DNA of 64,000 nt from JANXLS01 sp035308565. GTDB taxonomy: Bacteria; Planctomycetota; SZUA-567; H5-PLA8. The stretch is taken from positions 74,274-138,273 of the forward strand of contig DATGGK010000229.1 in the NCBI GenBank assembly GCA_035308565.1. Reading direction: 5' to 3'. The number at the start of each line of letters is the position of its first letter. Position 1 is the stretch's first letter. The position numbers and the translations under genes are program-made. Positions 48,615 through 56,676 of this stretch are shown here, one piece after another. Under the pieces are notes generated by a model that saw only the letters and a program-made list of their open reading frames with translations, had not been told where the DNA came from and made no database searches.

Positions 48615-49048
48615 TACGATTGCCGCTCGCGGCGCTCCTTTTCGCGCTCCGCGGCCTTCGCCCGCAGCGCACGCCCTTTGTCGGGTGTCGGATCCTTCAC
48701 CAAACCATACGTCGCGCGGCCTTCGTGATCGTCGGGAAGATACTCCGTGATCGGCAGGCCTTCCGGCGTCGTAAAAAGCAGACAATGGCAATATTTGTAA
48801 ACGTTCATGTCGTCGCACGGGCAAATCCACGTCCGGTGTTTGATCTCCTCCATCTTATCCGGATAAAAGCGGCACGGACAAAGCGGCCGGCCCAGCGTGT
48901 CGAGGTGATGCGCCAGCCCGACCGCCACGCCCTCCGTCACGGTCTTGTCCGGATGCGTACTCGTCCCCGAATTCGCGCAAAAATTCGTGACGAGGCGCTC
49001 GACGCGCTGCAACGATTCCTGCGTTGGGTTGATCGGCTGCTTGGGCAT
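48614..49048 (-). CDS. Ferredoxin-thioredoxin reductase catalytic-subunit-like protein
   Basis: A 144-residue protein carrying the full FTR catalytic signature: CPC (57-59), 16 residues, CPC (76-78), 8 residues, CHC (87-89). These six cysteines make the 4Fe-4S cluster and the redox-active disulfide that pass electrons from ferredoxin or rubredoxin to thioredoxin-like partners. The start MPKQPINPTQESL is used because longer versions would read the upstream GCCGGC palindrome. It is the first gene of the operon; its stop codon overlaps the TPR gene start by one base (TAATG). The variable subunit FtrB is not present, as in most non-photosynthetic bacteria. Confidence 0.9.
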   Translation of the reverse strand: MPKQPINPTQESLQRVERLVTNFCANSGTSTHPDKTVTEGVAVGLAHHLDTLGRPLCPCRFYPDKMEEIKHRTWICPCDDMNVYKYCHCLLFTTPEGLPITEYLPDDHEGRATYGLVKDPTPDKGRALRAKAAEREKERRERQS

Positions 49049-49067
49049 CGTCTCTCCGAATGATTGT

Positions 49068-49122
49068 ATCGCCGGCGTCCCGCCGGCCCGAATACGCCGG
49101 CCAGAGGCTGGCGGTACATGAA
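49068..49122 (+). repeat. ATCGCCGGCGTCCCGCCGGC / GCCGGCCAGAGGCTGGCGGTAC palindrome
   Basis: Intergenic copy of the GCCGGC family in the divergent gap between the FTR-like and rhomboid genes. Confidence 0.88.
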
Positions 49123-49200
49123 CATTGAACTTTGCAGCGCTCAATTATAGAATGGCGCGCGGTGGCGGCAACCAAATCGGCAGTGCGAGTCCGAATCCAC

Positions 49201-50199
49201 ATGGGCATCACCGACCGGCGTTACATGAGCGATGAGGAAGGCGCGGAATCGTTTGGCACGGTCCGCGGCCGGCCCATTTCCGCAACCCTGCTGTTGATCT
49301 TCATCAACGTTGCCGTATGGATCGTCTGGCAAATCGCGAACGCCAGCCCCGGTTCGGCGTTTCAGCTTTTCATGCGCGAAAACTTTTTGTGCGGCCCGCG
49401 CGAAGTGCTGGAGCAGTATCGCGTCTGGACATTGCTCACCAGCGAATTCTCGCACATCGACGCAACGCACATTTTCTTCAATCTGCTTTTTCTCTGGATT
49501 CTGGCGAAAGACGTCGAAGTCTTCTATGGGCGCAACAATTTCATTGCGCTGTACGTGATCGCGGGCTTAAGCGCCTCTGGCGCGTACGTGCTGATCGAAG
49601 TCCTGCGCGGCCAGAGCGCCTCGGCGCTGGGCGCTTCTGGCGCGGTGATGGGGCTTGCCGCCGCCGCCGCGTGTATCGATCCGCTTAAAAAAGTGAACGT
49701 GATGGGCATTGTGCCCGTGCCGCTGTGGGTGCTTGTGCCGCTGTATGTGGCGCTGGATCTCTTCGGCGTGGTTCAAAGCGGCGATCACGTCGCACACGCC
49801 GCGCATCTGGGCGGCGCGCTGGCCGGATTCCTGTTTTACGTACTCGACCTGCGCATTTTCGCCAGCCGCGGTCGGCGCAGTTCGGGGATGCTCTACCGCG
49901 TGCGGCAGTGGTGGCGTCGTCGAAAATTTCGCTCGATCGAAGGCGGGCGCAGCGCATCGAGCAGCGAGATTCCGCAGGACGACCGCGAAGGCGAACTGGT
50001 TGCCTCGCGCCGCACGCGCAGCGAGCGAGCGCACGCCGCCGAGCAGCGCCGCCAGGCCGAATCCGCCGCGCGCATCGATCCTGAAACCGCGCGCCGCGTC
50101 GATGAATTGCTGGCCAAAATTTCGCGCGAAGGCATGGGCGCGCTCAGTTCCGAGGAGCAGGATTTTTTGAAGCGCTCCAGCCAGAAGTACAAGAAGTGA
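49201..50199 (+). CDS. Rhomboid-family intramembrane serine protease
   Basis: A 332-residue membrane protease with six or seven membrane segments in residues 25-225. The catalytic Ser is in LGASGAVMGLAAA (about residue 146) and the His in HVAHAAHLGGALAGFLFY (about 203). The family-typical FSHIDATHIFFNLLFLWIL segment with the oxyanion-related HxxxN residues is present at about 85-100. The C-terminal 100 residues form a charged, Arg-rich cytoplasmic tail with an AERA-like helix. The start MGITDRRYMSDEEG has a weak SD; an upstream ATG is possible. It cleaves membrane protein substrates within the bilayer; none is suggested by neighbours. Confidence 0.9.
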   Translation: MGITDRRYMSDEEGAESFGTVRGRPISATLLLIFINVAVWIVWQIANASPGSAFQLFMRENFLCGPREVLEQYRVWTLLTSEFSHIDATHIFFNLLFLWILAKDVEVFYGRNNFIALYVIAGLSASGAYVLIEVLRGQSASALGASGAVMGLAAAAACIDPLKKVNVMGIVPVPLWVLVPLYVALDLFGVVQSGDHVAHAAHLGGALAGFLFYVLDLRIFASRGRRSSGMLYRVRQWWRRRKFRSIEGGRSASSSEIPQDDREGELVASRRTRSERAHAAEQRRQAESAARIDPETARRVDELLAKISREGMGALSSEEQDFLKRSSQKYKK

Positions 50200-50221
50200 G
50201 CGCAACTCTTCTTTTGTTATT

Positions 50222-50252
50222 CGCAGCGCCTTTGCGCCTCCGTGTGAGATTT
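50222..50252 (+). repeat. GCGCCTTTGCGCCTCCGTG words
   Basis: A short GCGCCTTTGCG word block (CGCAGCGCCTTTGCGCCTCC) fills the 58-base gap between the rhomboid and acyl-CoA synthetase genes, ending just before the ATG. Confidence 0.7.
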
Positions 50253-50257
50253 GTTTT

Positions 50258-51988
50258 ATGTCCGCCAGCCTCCCCGAAGATCTGCGTTCCAAAATTCGCG
50301 CTGCGCGCAGCCTCGAAGGCCGCCCGCACGAGCAGCGCCTCGTCACGCCATCCACCTTCGCGGAGATTCTGCACGCGCGCGCCGCGTCGCGCCCAACCTC
50401 GCCGTATCTACATTATGTCGATGATTCCAGCGACGGGCGCGCGTATTCCACCGCCGAGTTCTACGACTGGGTGCGCCGTCTCGCGACCATGCTCCATCTT
50501 CACGCCCGCATCGGCCCCGGCGACCGCGTCGCGACTGCCCTGCACAACCACGACCGCGCCATCGCGCTGTATTTCGCCGCATGGCAGCTCGGCGCCAGTG
50601 TCGTGCCGCTCAACGTCAACGAAGACGACAAACGTCTCGCGCACGTGCTCGCGCACTCGGCTGCGAAGACACTTTGCGTTTTCGACGAATACGCGCCGCG
50701 TCTGCGCGAATTGGCGCGCGAAATCAAAACATTGAGGACAATTATTTCGATGAGCAGCGAAGGCGCGCCGGAGACGCGCCCTACCATGCTGTCCAACGAA
50801 ATGCGCTTCGACACGATTCTTCCGGCGACATTTCTTCCAAAACTCGCCGCGCCTCTCGCGCCGAATCCGGACGCCGAGGCGCTCGTCGTCTACACCTCCG
50901 GCACGACCGGCGTTCCGAAAGGCGTCGCGCTCAGCCAATACAATCTCGTTGCCGACGCCGATTCGATTGCGCGCTGGCATGGCCTGCACCAGGAATCCCG
51001 ATTGATGTGCGTGCTGCCGATTCATCACGTCAACGGCATCGTGGTCACGCATCTTGCGCCGCTGCTCTGCGGCGGCAGCACGGTGTTGAACCGCAAGTTC
51101 AGCGCGAAAAAATTCTTCGACACCTGCGCGCGTTTCCGCGTGGAAGTCGTGAGCGTGGTGCCCACGCTGCTCCAATTTTTGCTCGAAGCTGCGAAAGAAT
51201 CGGGCCGGCGGGACGCCGGCGGTACAGAACTGCGCTATCTGATCTGCGGCGCCGGGCCGCTGACCGTGGACCTTGCTGCACGCTTCGAAGATCGCTTCAA
51301 TATTCCCGTTTGCCACGGATACGGGCTGAGCGAAACGACGTGCTACTCCTGTTTTTTGCCGCCTGAAAAGAACATCACGCCCGAACACAAAAAATGGATG
51401 CGCGATTTCGGCTATCCGTCGATCGGCGTGCCGCTCGATGTCAACGAAATGGCGATCCAGAACGAACACGGCCACGCGCTGAATGACGGCGAGAAAGGCG
51501 AGATCGTTGCGCGCGGTCACAACGTCATGCTTGGCTACCACGACAACCTCGCCGCCAACGAAGCCGCGTTCACCTATGGCTGGTTTCGCACCGGCGACGA
51601 AGGATTTTTCAAAACCGCTGCGGACGGACGCCATTATTTTTTCATCACCGGCCGCTACAAAGAATTGATTGTGCGTGGCGGCGTAAAAGTCTCGCCGCTC
51701 GAAGTGGACGAAGCGCTCAACCGCATCCCCGGCGTGAAAGCCGCGATGGCCGTCGGCTTCGAGAACGTGACGTATGGCGAAGAAGTCGGCGCGTACGTTG
51801 TCCGCCAGGAAAACGCCGCGCTCAGCGATGCCGATGTGCTCGCCGCCTGCCGCGCCGCGATGCCCGCGTGGATGTGCCCCAAAGTGGTCGTCTTTGGCGT
51901 GTCGTTCCCCGTCACCAGCACAGGCAAATACCAACGCAATCAATTGAAGCCGCTCTTTGCGCAATACAAGGAGGCGCAGTTTCGATAG
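50258..51988 (+). CDS. AMP-dependent acyl-CoA synthetase/ligase
   Basis: A 576-residue ANL-superfamily enzyme that activates a carboxylate with ATP and loads it on CoA. Motifs: YTSGTTGVPKGVALSQYNL (P-loop, about residue 213), the LPIHHVNGIVVTH segment, GYGLSETTCYS (adenine-binding), GWFRTGDEGFF, FFITGRYKELIVRGGVKVSP hinge and the catalytic Lys in VTSTGKYQRNQLKPL. It has the usual size. The acid substrate is not predictable. A short in-frame GCCGGC half-element (51202-51227, GRRDAGGT) is present. The acyl-CoA dehydrogenase and biotin carboxylase of the opposite strand may use related acyl-CoAs. Confidence 0.9.
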   Translation: MSASLPEDLRSKIRAARSLEGRPHEQRLVTPSTFAEILHARAASRPTSPYLHYVDDSSDGRAYSTAEFYDWVRRLATMLHLHARIGPGDRVATALHNHDRAIALYFAAWQLGASVVPLNVNEDDKRLAHVLAHSAAKTLCVFDEYAPRLRELAREIKTLRTIISMSSEGAPETRPTMLSNEMRFDTILPATFLPKLAAPLAPNPDAEALVVYTSGTTGVPKGVALSQYNLVADADSIARWHGLHQESRLMCVLPIHHVNGIVVTHLAPLLCGGSTVLNRKFSAKKFFDTCARFRVEVVSVVPTLLQFLLEAAKESGRRDAGGTELRYLICGAGPLTVDLAARFEDRFNIPVCHGYGLSETTCYSCFLPPEKNITPEHKKWMRDFGYPSIGVPLDVNEMAIQNEHGHALNDGEKGEIVARGHNVMLGYHDNLAANEAAFTYGWFRTGDEGFFKTAADGRHYFFITGRYKELIVRGGVKVSPLEVDEALNRIPGVKAAMAVGFENVTYGEEVGAYVVRQENAALSDADVLAACRAAMPAWMCPKVVVFGVSFPVTSTGKYQRNQLKPLFAQYKEAQFR

Positions 51989-52211
51989 TGAAACCTTCCT
52001 CCCTGTGGCTAATAAGGTACGCTGGGTCTGTGTCAATTTGGTTGCATTTGTCTTCAGCGCCAACGGCGCGAACTTCTAAAGCCCAGGGCGGAGCGCCCGC
52101 GCAGCCCTGGGTATGCGGCATACGGAATCCGATAAGCTCCAACGGGGCGAACTAATAGGCTTGCGACCAATCTGAAACGCATCCGGAAACGCTCGAAGCC
52201 CGCGTTTCGAT
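51989..52211. repeat. REP unit in the gap before the type-VII-like locus
   Basis: Contains a nearly full copy of the REP unit at 44340 (GCGCCAACGGCGCGAACTTC, AAAGCCCAGGGCGGAGCGCC, CAGCCCTGGG, CTCCAACGGGGCGAAC). The rest of the 324-base gap holds the promoter described separately. No gene seen. Confidence 0.85.
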
Positions 52212-52241
52212 TTGAAGTTGCGGCACGCGCTGCGGTATAAT
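52212..52241 (+). promoter_or_regulatory. Promoter of the type-VII-like locus
   Basis: TTGAAG is followed after 18 bases by a perfect TATAAT, about 70 bases before the ATG of the WXG100-like gene. It lies right after a REP unit. Confidence 0.6.
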
Positions 52242-52312
52242 GGAGGCGTGACGCGCAAAAAAACGTTTACCTCAACGCTGAATTGACGCGCGCGGACATG
52301 AAAGGAAAAACC

Positions 52313-52528
52313 ATGTTTAGCTCTTCCGACAGCGAATCCCTTCTTCGCAAGGCCATCGACGACCTCAAGCGCCAATGGCTCAACAGCGCCGACTCCTGGA
52401 AGGACAAAGCCCGCGATGATTTCGAAAAGGAACACCTCGAACCCCTTTTGAACGCCGCCGAAAACGCCGCCCGCGCCATGCGCAACCTCGACGGCCTCAT
52501 GCGCGAAGTCGTTCGCGACTGCCGCTGA
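52313..52528 (+). CDS. WXG100-like small helical protein
   Basis: A 71-residue protein with an AAGGA SD six bases upstream. It is predicted to be two helices separated near residues 28-34. Its pattern (W22, then SWKDKARDDFEKEHLEPL with W29 and F37, then LNAAENAARAMRNLDGLMRE) matches the W-x-G turn and downstream Phe/Leu rhythm of WXG100 (ESAT-6-like) secreted proteins, with Asp replacing the Gly. A Cys near the C-terminus (VRDCR) is seen in other planctomycete relatives. It directly precedes a three-domain FtsK/EssC-like ATPase, the motor of type VII secretion, which supports the assignment. Confidence 0.65.
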   Translation: MFSSSDSESLLRKAIDDLKRQWLNSADSWKDKARDDFEKEHLEPLLNAAENAARAMRNLDGLMREVVRDCR

Positions 52529-52539
52529 TTATTTTGACT

Positions 52540-52603
52540 CTCCCATCAGGGAGAGGCGCCGCCGTTCTCCCTCTCCCCTTGGGGGAGAAGGGCCGGGGGT
52601 GAG
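52540..52603 (+). repeat. CTCTCCCATCAGGGAGAGGC and CCCTCTCCCCTTGGGGGAGAA hairpins
   Basis: Two CTCTCCC-type hairpins plus a GGGCCGGGGGTGAGGGGTC tail between the WXG100-like and ATPase genes. Confidence 0.88.
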
Positions 52604-52711
52604 GGGTCAAATTGAAACCAAACATTCGACTCCACGATAACCATCCATATTTCAAACACATTCATCCTTGCGCGTTAGCGCCTTTGCGAGAGAAATAAAA
52701 GGATCATCGTC

Positions 52712-55700
52712 ATGGACCGCATCATCACCCGCCTCACCGCCCTCCGCACCAAGCTCGTCCAAATCCTGCAAGTCCGCAACGACGCCGTCGCCAAACACGC
52801 CGGCGTCGTCAAGAAGGCCGACTCCGACTTGCGCGCCTTCATCGAACGCGCCGAGAAGGAACTTCAGGAAAAGCAGGACGCCTTGCGCGTGGACGCCACG
52901 CAAAAGCGCGCGCAGGCCGAACACGATTGGGCGCGCCGCGCCGCGGCCGTGCGCACCGCCGTCAACAAAAAGAAATTCGCCATCGAAAAGCAGCTCAACG
53001 ACCGCAAAGCCGAATGGATGGAACGCCGCAAGCAGCAGCAGGCGCAGGCCGTCGTGATTCACAAACAAAAGCTGATCGAGCTCGATTCCCAGCACGCCAA
53101 GAATCTGGGTTTCCTCGAAGACATCGCCGCCAATTCGCTCGAACTCAAATCGCAAGCCTACCGCTTCGCGCACGACCGCGGCGTGCGCATCAACAAGGAT
53201 GTCGAGCCCGAAGTTACGTCGAACGAAGTGCCCGAAGATGCGCCGGACGCGCCGGATGAAAAGCCCGAGCGCCTTGAAGAACGCCTCAACGAGCTCGAAA
53301 CCGCGTTCAAGAATTCGCAAAAATTGGGCGCGATCATTCCGCCCATCGCCGCGTACGCGCTGGTGCTGGTCGTTCACGCCGCGGCGTGGGGCGTGATCAA
53401 CAAATTTCAGTTCACGTCGATTATCGATCTGTCCTACATCGTTTCGTGCATCATTTTTCTTGCGCTCGTCCACACCTACATCACTTCCGCCAAACAAAAA
53501 GTCCGCGAGGCCGGCGTCAACATGATCATCGACGCCGCTGAACTTCATGCCGCGTCGCAGCGCGAAAAGTCGCGCGAAAAAAATCGCAACATGTCCGAGA
53601 TCACGCAGCTCGGCGTGCAGCGCGTGGTCGAAGACAACGAAGAAGGCGAGCGCTTTAACTTCAAGCTCAACGAATTCAACAAACCGCTCGCCGGCGAACT
53701 CGCCAAAGTCCAAAACCAATGCGACCGCCTCTTGCAGAAAATCTCCGGCCGCAAAGGCGCCGCGCTCCAAGCGCTCGAAACCAACGCGACGCAAGCCGCC
53801 GCAGCGCAGCGCTCAGCCCACGACATCATGCTCTCGCTGCAAAAAGAACAGACCGCCGCCGCCATTCGCAGCGCTGATTTGGAAGAATCCGCGGCGCTCG
53901 AAACTCTCGGCAACACGTGGAAATCTGAACTCGCCGATTTCGACAAATTCGTCAAAGATTCGCACGCTCAATTCGCTTTGACGCATCCGTCCTGGGGCAG
54001 CGCCAACATCGCAACGCTGCGCCTGCCCGATCATTATTCGACCGAAGTTCCCATCGGCGAATTAAGCCTCGATCTAAAAACGCTCGCGCCGCGCTGCGAC
54101 GACACGGGCCCATTCTCGCTTGAAAGCCTCAAATCGGTCACGCTGCCGATGTTCCTCTCGTTCCCGCTGCACGGCTCGCTCCTTGTCGGCTCCGTCGGCA
54201 ATCGCCGCGCCGAAACGCTCGCGCTTGTCTTCAACACCGTCTTGAACATGCTCCGCTCCTTCCCGCCGGCCAAAGCCAAACTCACCATCATCGACCCGAT
54301 TGGCCTCGGCCAGAATTTCGCGGGCTTGATGCATCTGGCCGATTACGACGAAACGCTGGTCAACGGCCGCATCTGGTCCGACGGCGCGCACATCGAGCGC
54401 AAGCTCACCGAACTCACCGAGCACATGGAGAAGATCATCCAGAAATATTTGCGCAACCGCTACAAAACCATCGAAGAATACAACCGCGAAGCCGGCCAGC
54501 TTGCCGAGCCGTACCGCTTCGTTGTCATCGGCGATTTTCCCACCGGCTTCAGCGAACTGGCGCTCGAACGTCTCGCCAGCATCATCAAAAGCGGCGTGCG
54601 CTGCGGCGTCTACACGCTCATCCTCCACAACGAAAAGAACAAGCTTCCGCCGCAGATCGAAATGCCGCTGCTGCGCCAGAACGGCTTCATCATCCGCGAA
54701 CGCGGCGAAGGCTTCGTTGTCGATGACGAAACGCTCAACATGGTCCGCTTCCGCACCGACGAAGGCCCCAACTCCGCGCAGATCGATCAACTCGTCAACT
54801 CCATCGGCAAGCAGTGCCGCGAAGCCGCGCGCATCCAAGTGCCCTTCGAAGTGGTCATGCCCAAACCCGAAGAATATTGGACCTCCAGCACCGAAGCCAG
54901 CGTCCGCATTCCGCTTGGCAAAGCCGGCGCCGACCGCCTGCAATACCTCGAAGTCGGCCGCGGCACCGCGCAGCACGCGCTCATCGCCGGCAAAACAGGC
55001 TCCGGAAAATCCAACCTCTTCCACGTCATCGTCACCAACGCCGCGTCGTGGTACAGCCCGCGCGAACTCGAGTTCTACCTCATCGACTTCAAGAAAGGCG
55101 TTGAATTCAAGACCTACGGCACGCACCGCCTGCGCCACGCCCGCGTCGTCGCCATCGAATCCGACCGTGAATTCGCCATCAGCGTCCTGCGCAGAATCGA
55201 CGGCGAACTCACCGCGCGCGGCGAACTTTTCCGCAAAGCGCGCGTGCAGGATTTCGCCAGCTTCCGCAAAGTCGCCCCCGAACAACAAATCCCCCGCACG
55301 CTGTTGATGATCGACGAATTCCAGGAATTCTTCGTCGATGACGATTCCGTCGCGCAGGAAGCCGCGCTGCTCCTCGACCGCATCGTCCGCCAAGGCCGCG
55401 CCTTCGGAATCCACGTTATTCTTGGCTCGCAAACTTTGGGCGGCACGTACACGCTTTCGAAGAGCACGCTCGGCCAGGTCGGCGTGCGCATCGCGCTCGC
55501 CTGCAACGAAGCCGATTCGTACCTGATTTTGAGCGACGATAATTCCGCCGCGTCACTGCTCTCGCGCCCGGGCGAAGCGATTTACAACGACATGGCCGGC
55601 CTCGTCGAAGGCAACAATCCGTTCCAGGCCGTCTGGCTGCCGAAAGATTTGCAGGACAACTATCTCGAAATCTTGCAGCGCAAAGCCGTCGAAGTCGGCG

Positions 55701-56608
55701 TCGAATCGAAAGAACCCATCGTGGTTTTCGAGGGCAGCAGTCTCGCGGACGTGCGCAACAACATGCTCATGCGCACCGCCGCGCTCAACGAACCACTCCC
55801 GGCAAATGCGGTTCCGCACATCTGGCTCGGCGAACCGAATGCGATCAAGGGGCCGACTGAACTCGAATTCTTGCGGCAAGCCGGCGCGAACCTCATGGTG
55901 ATCGGGCATCGCGGCGACACCGAAATCGCGATGTGCTGCGCGTCGATTTTGAGTCTCGCCGCATCGCACTCGCCGAAGGATTTCGCGATCAAAATCCTCG
56001 ACGGCACGCGGCCCGATTCGCCGGCACGCGAGCGCTTGCTCATGCTCGCGAAGTCGATTCCCTACGACATCGAGGTCGCCGACTACCGCCGCGGCACGGA
56101 GATGATCAACGATCTGGCCGCGTTAATGAAGCAGCGCCAGGAACCCGGCGCGCCCGTGGAAAAGCACATTTTCTTCATGGTGCTGGGCCTCGAAAAATTC
56201 CGCGTGTTGCGCCAGGAAGACGAATATGCCTTTTCCTCGCGCGACGATTCCGCCGGCCCAAGCGCGTCCAAAGGCTTCACCGACCTGCTTACCGAAGGCC
56301 CCAACGCCGGCATCCACACGCTGCTCTGGGTCGATACGCTCAGCAATCTCAATCGCGCGCTGAGCCGCAAAACGCTGCGCGAATTCGAAATGCGCGTGCT
56401 TTTCCAATTGAGCCAATCGGATTCGTCGGAACTCATCGACAGCCCCGCCGCGAATCGGCTGGGAATGTACAACGCGCTGCTGTATTCCGCGCAGAGCGGC
56501 CAGATCGAAAAGTTCCGGCCATACGCGGCGCCGGATAAGGAACTCATCAGTGAATTTGCCAATATGCTCAGCGCGCGCAGCGCGCGGCAAGCGAGAGTCG
56601 GTGCATGA
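52712..56608 (+). CDS. FtsK/SpoIIIE-type ATPase with three tandem domains (EccC/EssC-like)
   Basis: A 1298-residue membrane ATPase. Residues 1-200 are a charged coiled coil; two membrane segments lie at about 205-228 and 236-257; a second coiled coil spans about 260-430. Three FtsK-like domains follow. Domain 1 (about 470-720) is degenerate (LLVGSVGNRRAE in place of Walker A). Domain 2 (about 740-960) is canonical, with AGKTGSGKSN (Walker A, 760) and LLMIDEFQEFF (Walker B, 863). Domain 3 (about 1040-1270) lacks Walker A (VIGHRGDTEIA). This three-domain layout with a membrane N-terminus is that of EccC/EssC, the type VII secretion motor, not of the chromosome translocase FtsK, which has one motor and a gamma domain. 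An AAAGGA SD lies eight bases upstream. Confidence 0.85.
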   Translation: MDRIITRLTALRTKLVQILQVRNDAVAKHAGVVKKADSDLRAFIERAEKELQEKQDALRVDATQKRAQAEHDWARRAAAVRTAVNKKKFAIEKQLNDRKAEWMERRKQQQAQAVVIHKQKLIELDSQHAKNLGFLEDIAANSLELKSQAYRFAHDRGVRINKDVEPEVTSNEVPEDAPDAPDEKPERLEERLNELETAFKNSQKLGAIIPPIAAYALVLVVHAAAWGVINKFQFTSIIDLSYIVSCIIFLALVHTYITSAKQKVREAGVNMIIDAAELHAASQREKSREKNRNMSEITQLGVQRVVEDNEEGERFNFKLNEFNKPLAGELAKVQNQCDRLLQKISGRKGAALQALETNATQAAAAQRSAHDIMLSLQKEQTAAAIRSADLEESAALETLGNTWKSELADFDKFVKDSHAQFALTHPSWGSANIATLRLPDHYSTEVPIGELSLDLKTLAPRCDDTGPFSLESLKSVTLPMFLSFPLHGSLLVGSVGNRRAETLALVFNTVLNMLRSFPPAKAKLTIIDPIGLGQNFAGLMHLADYDETLVNGRIWSDGAHIERKLTELTEHMEKIIQKYLRNRYKTIEEYNREAGQLAEPYRFVVIGDFPTGFSELALERLASIIKSGVRCGVYTLILHNEKNKLPPQIEMPLLRQNGFIIRERGEGFVVDDETLNMVRFRTDEGPNSAQIDQLVNSIGKQCREAARIQVPFEVVMPKPEEYWTSSTEASVRIPLGKAGADRLQYLEVGRGTAQHALIAGKTGSGKSNLFHVIVTNAASWYSPRELEFYLIDFKKGVEFKTYGTHRLRHARVVAIESDREFAISVLRRIDGELTARGELFRKARVQDFASFRKVAPEQQIPRTLLMIDEFQEFFVDDDSVAQEAALLLDRIVRQGRAFGIHVILGSQTLGGTYTLSKSTLGQVGVRIALACNEADSYLILSDDNSAASLLSRPGEAIYNDMAGLVEGNNPFQAVWLPKDLQDNYLEILQRKAVEVGVESKEPIVVFEGSSLADVRNNMLMRTAALNEPLPANAVPHIWLGEPNAIKGPTELEFLRQAGANLMVIGHRGDTEIAMCCASILSLAASHSPKDFAIKILDGTRPDSPARERLLMLAKSIPYDIEVADYRRGTEMINDLAALMKQRQEPGAPVEKHIFFMVLGLEKFRVLRQEDEYAFSSRDDSAGPSASKGFTDLLTEGPNAGIHTLLWVDTLSNLNRALSRKTLREFEMRVLFQLSQSDSSELIDSPAANRLGMYNALLYSAQSGQIEKFRPYAAPDKELISEFANMLSARSARQARVGA

Positions 56609-56662
56609 CCCGTGGTGCAGGCGTCCCGCCTGCACGGGTGTTGCGAAGCAACACGCCGCCGT
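56609..56662 (+). repeat. CCCGTGGTGCAGGCGTCCCGCCTGCACGGG composite repeat
   Basis: Hairpin GTGCAGGCG/CGCCTGCAC followed by GTTGCGAAGCAAC hairpin and CGCCGCCGTT. Copies at 34071 and 61387. Confidence 0.88.
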
Positions 56663-56676
56663 TATGAGATTTCGCG

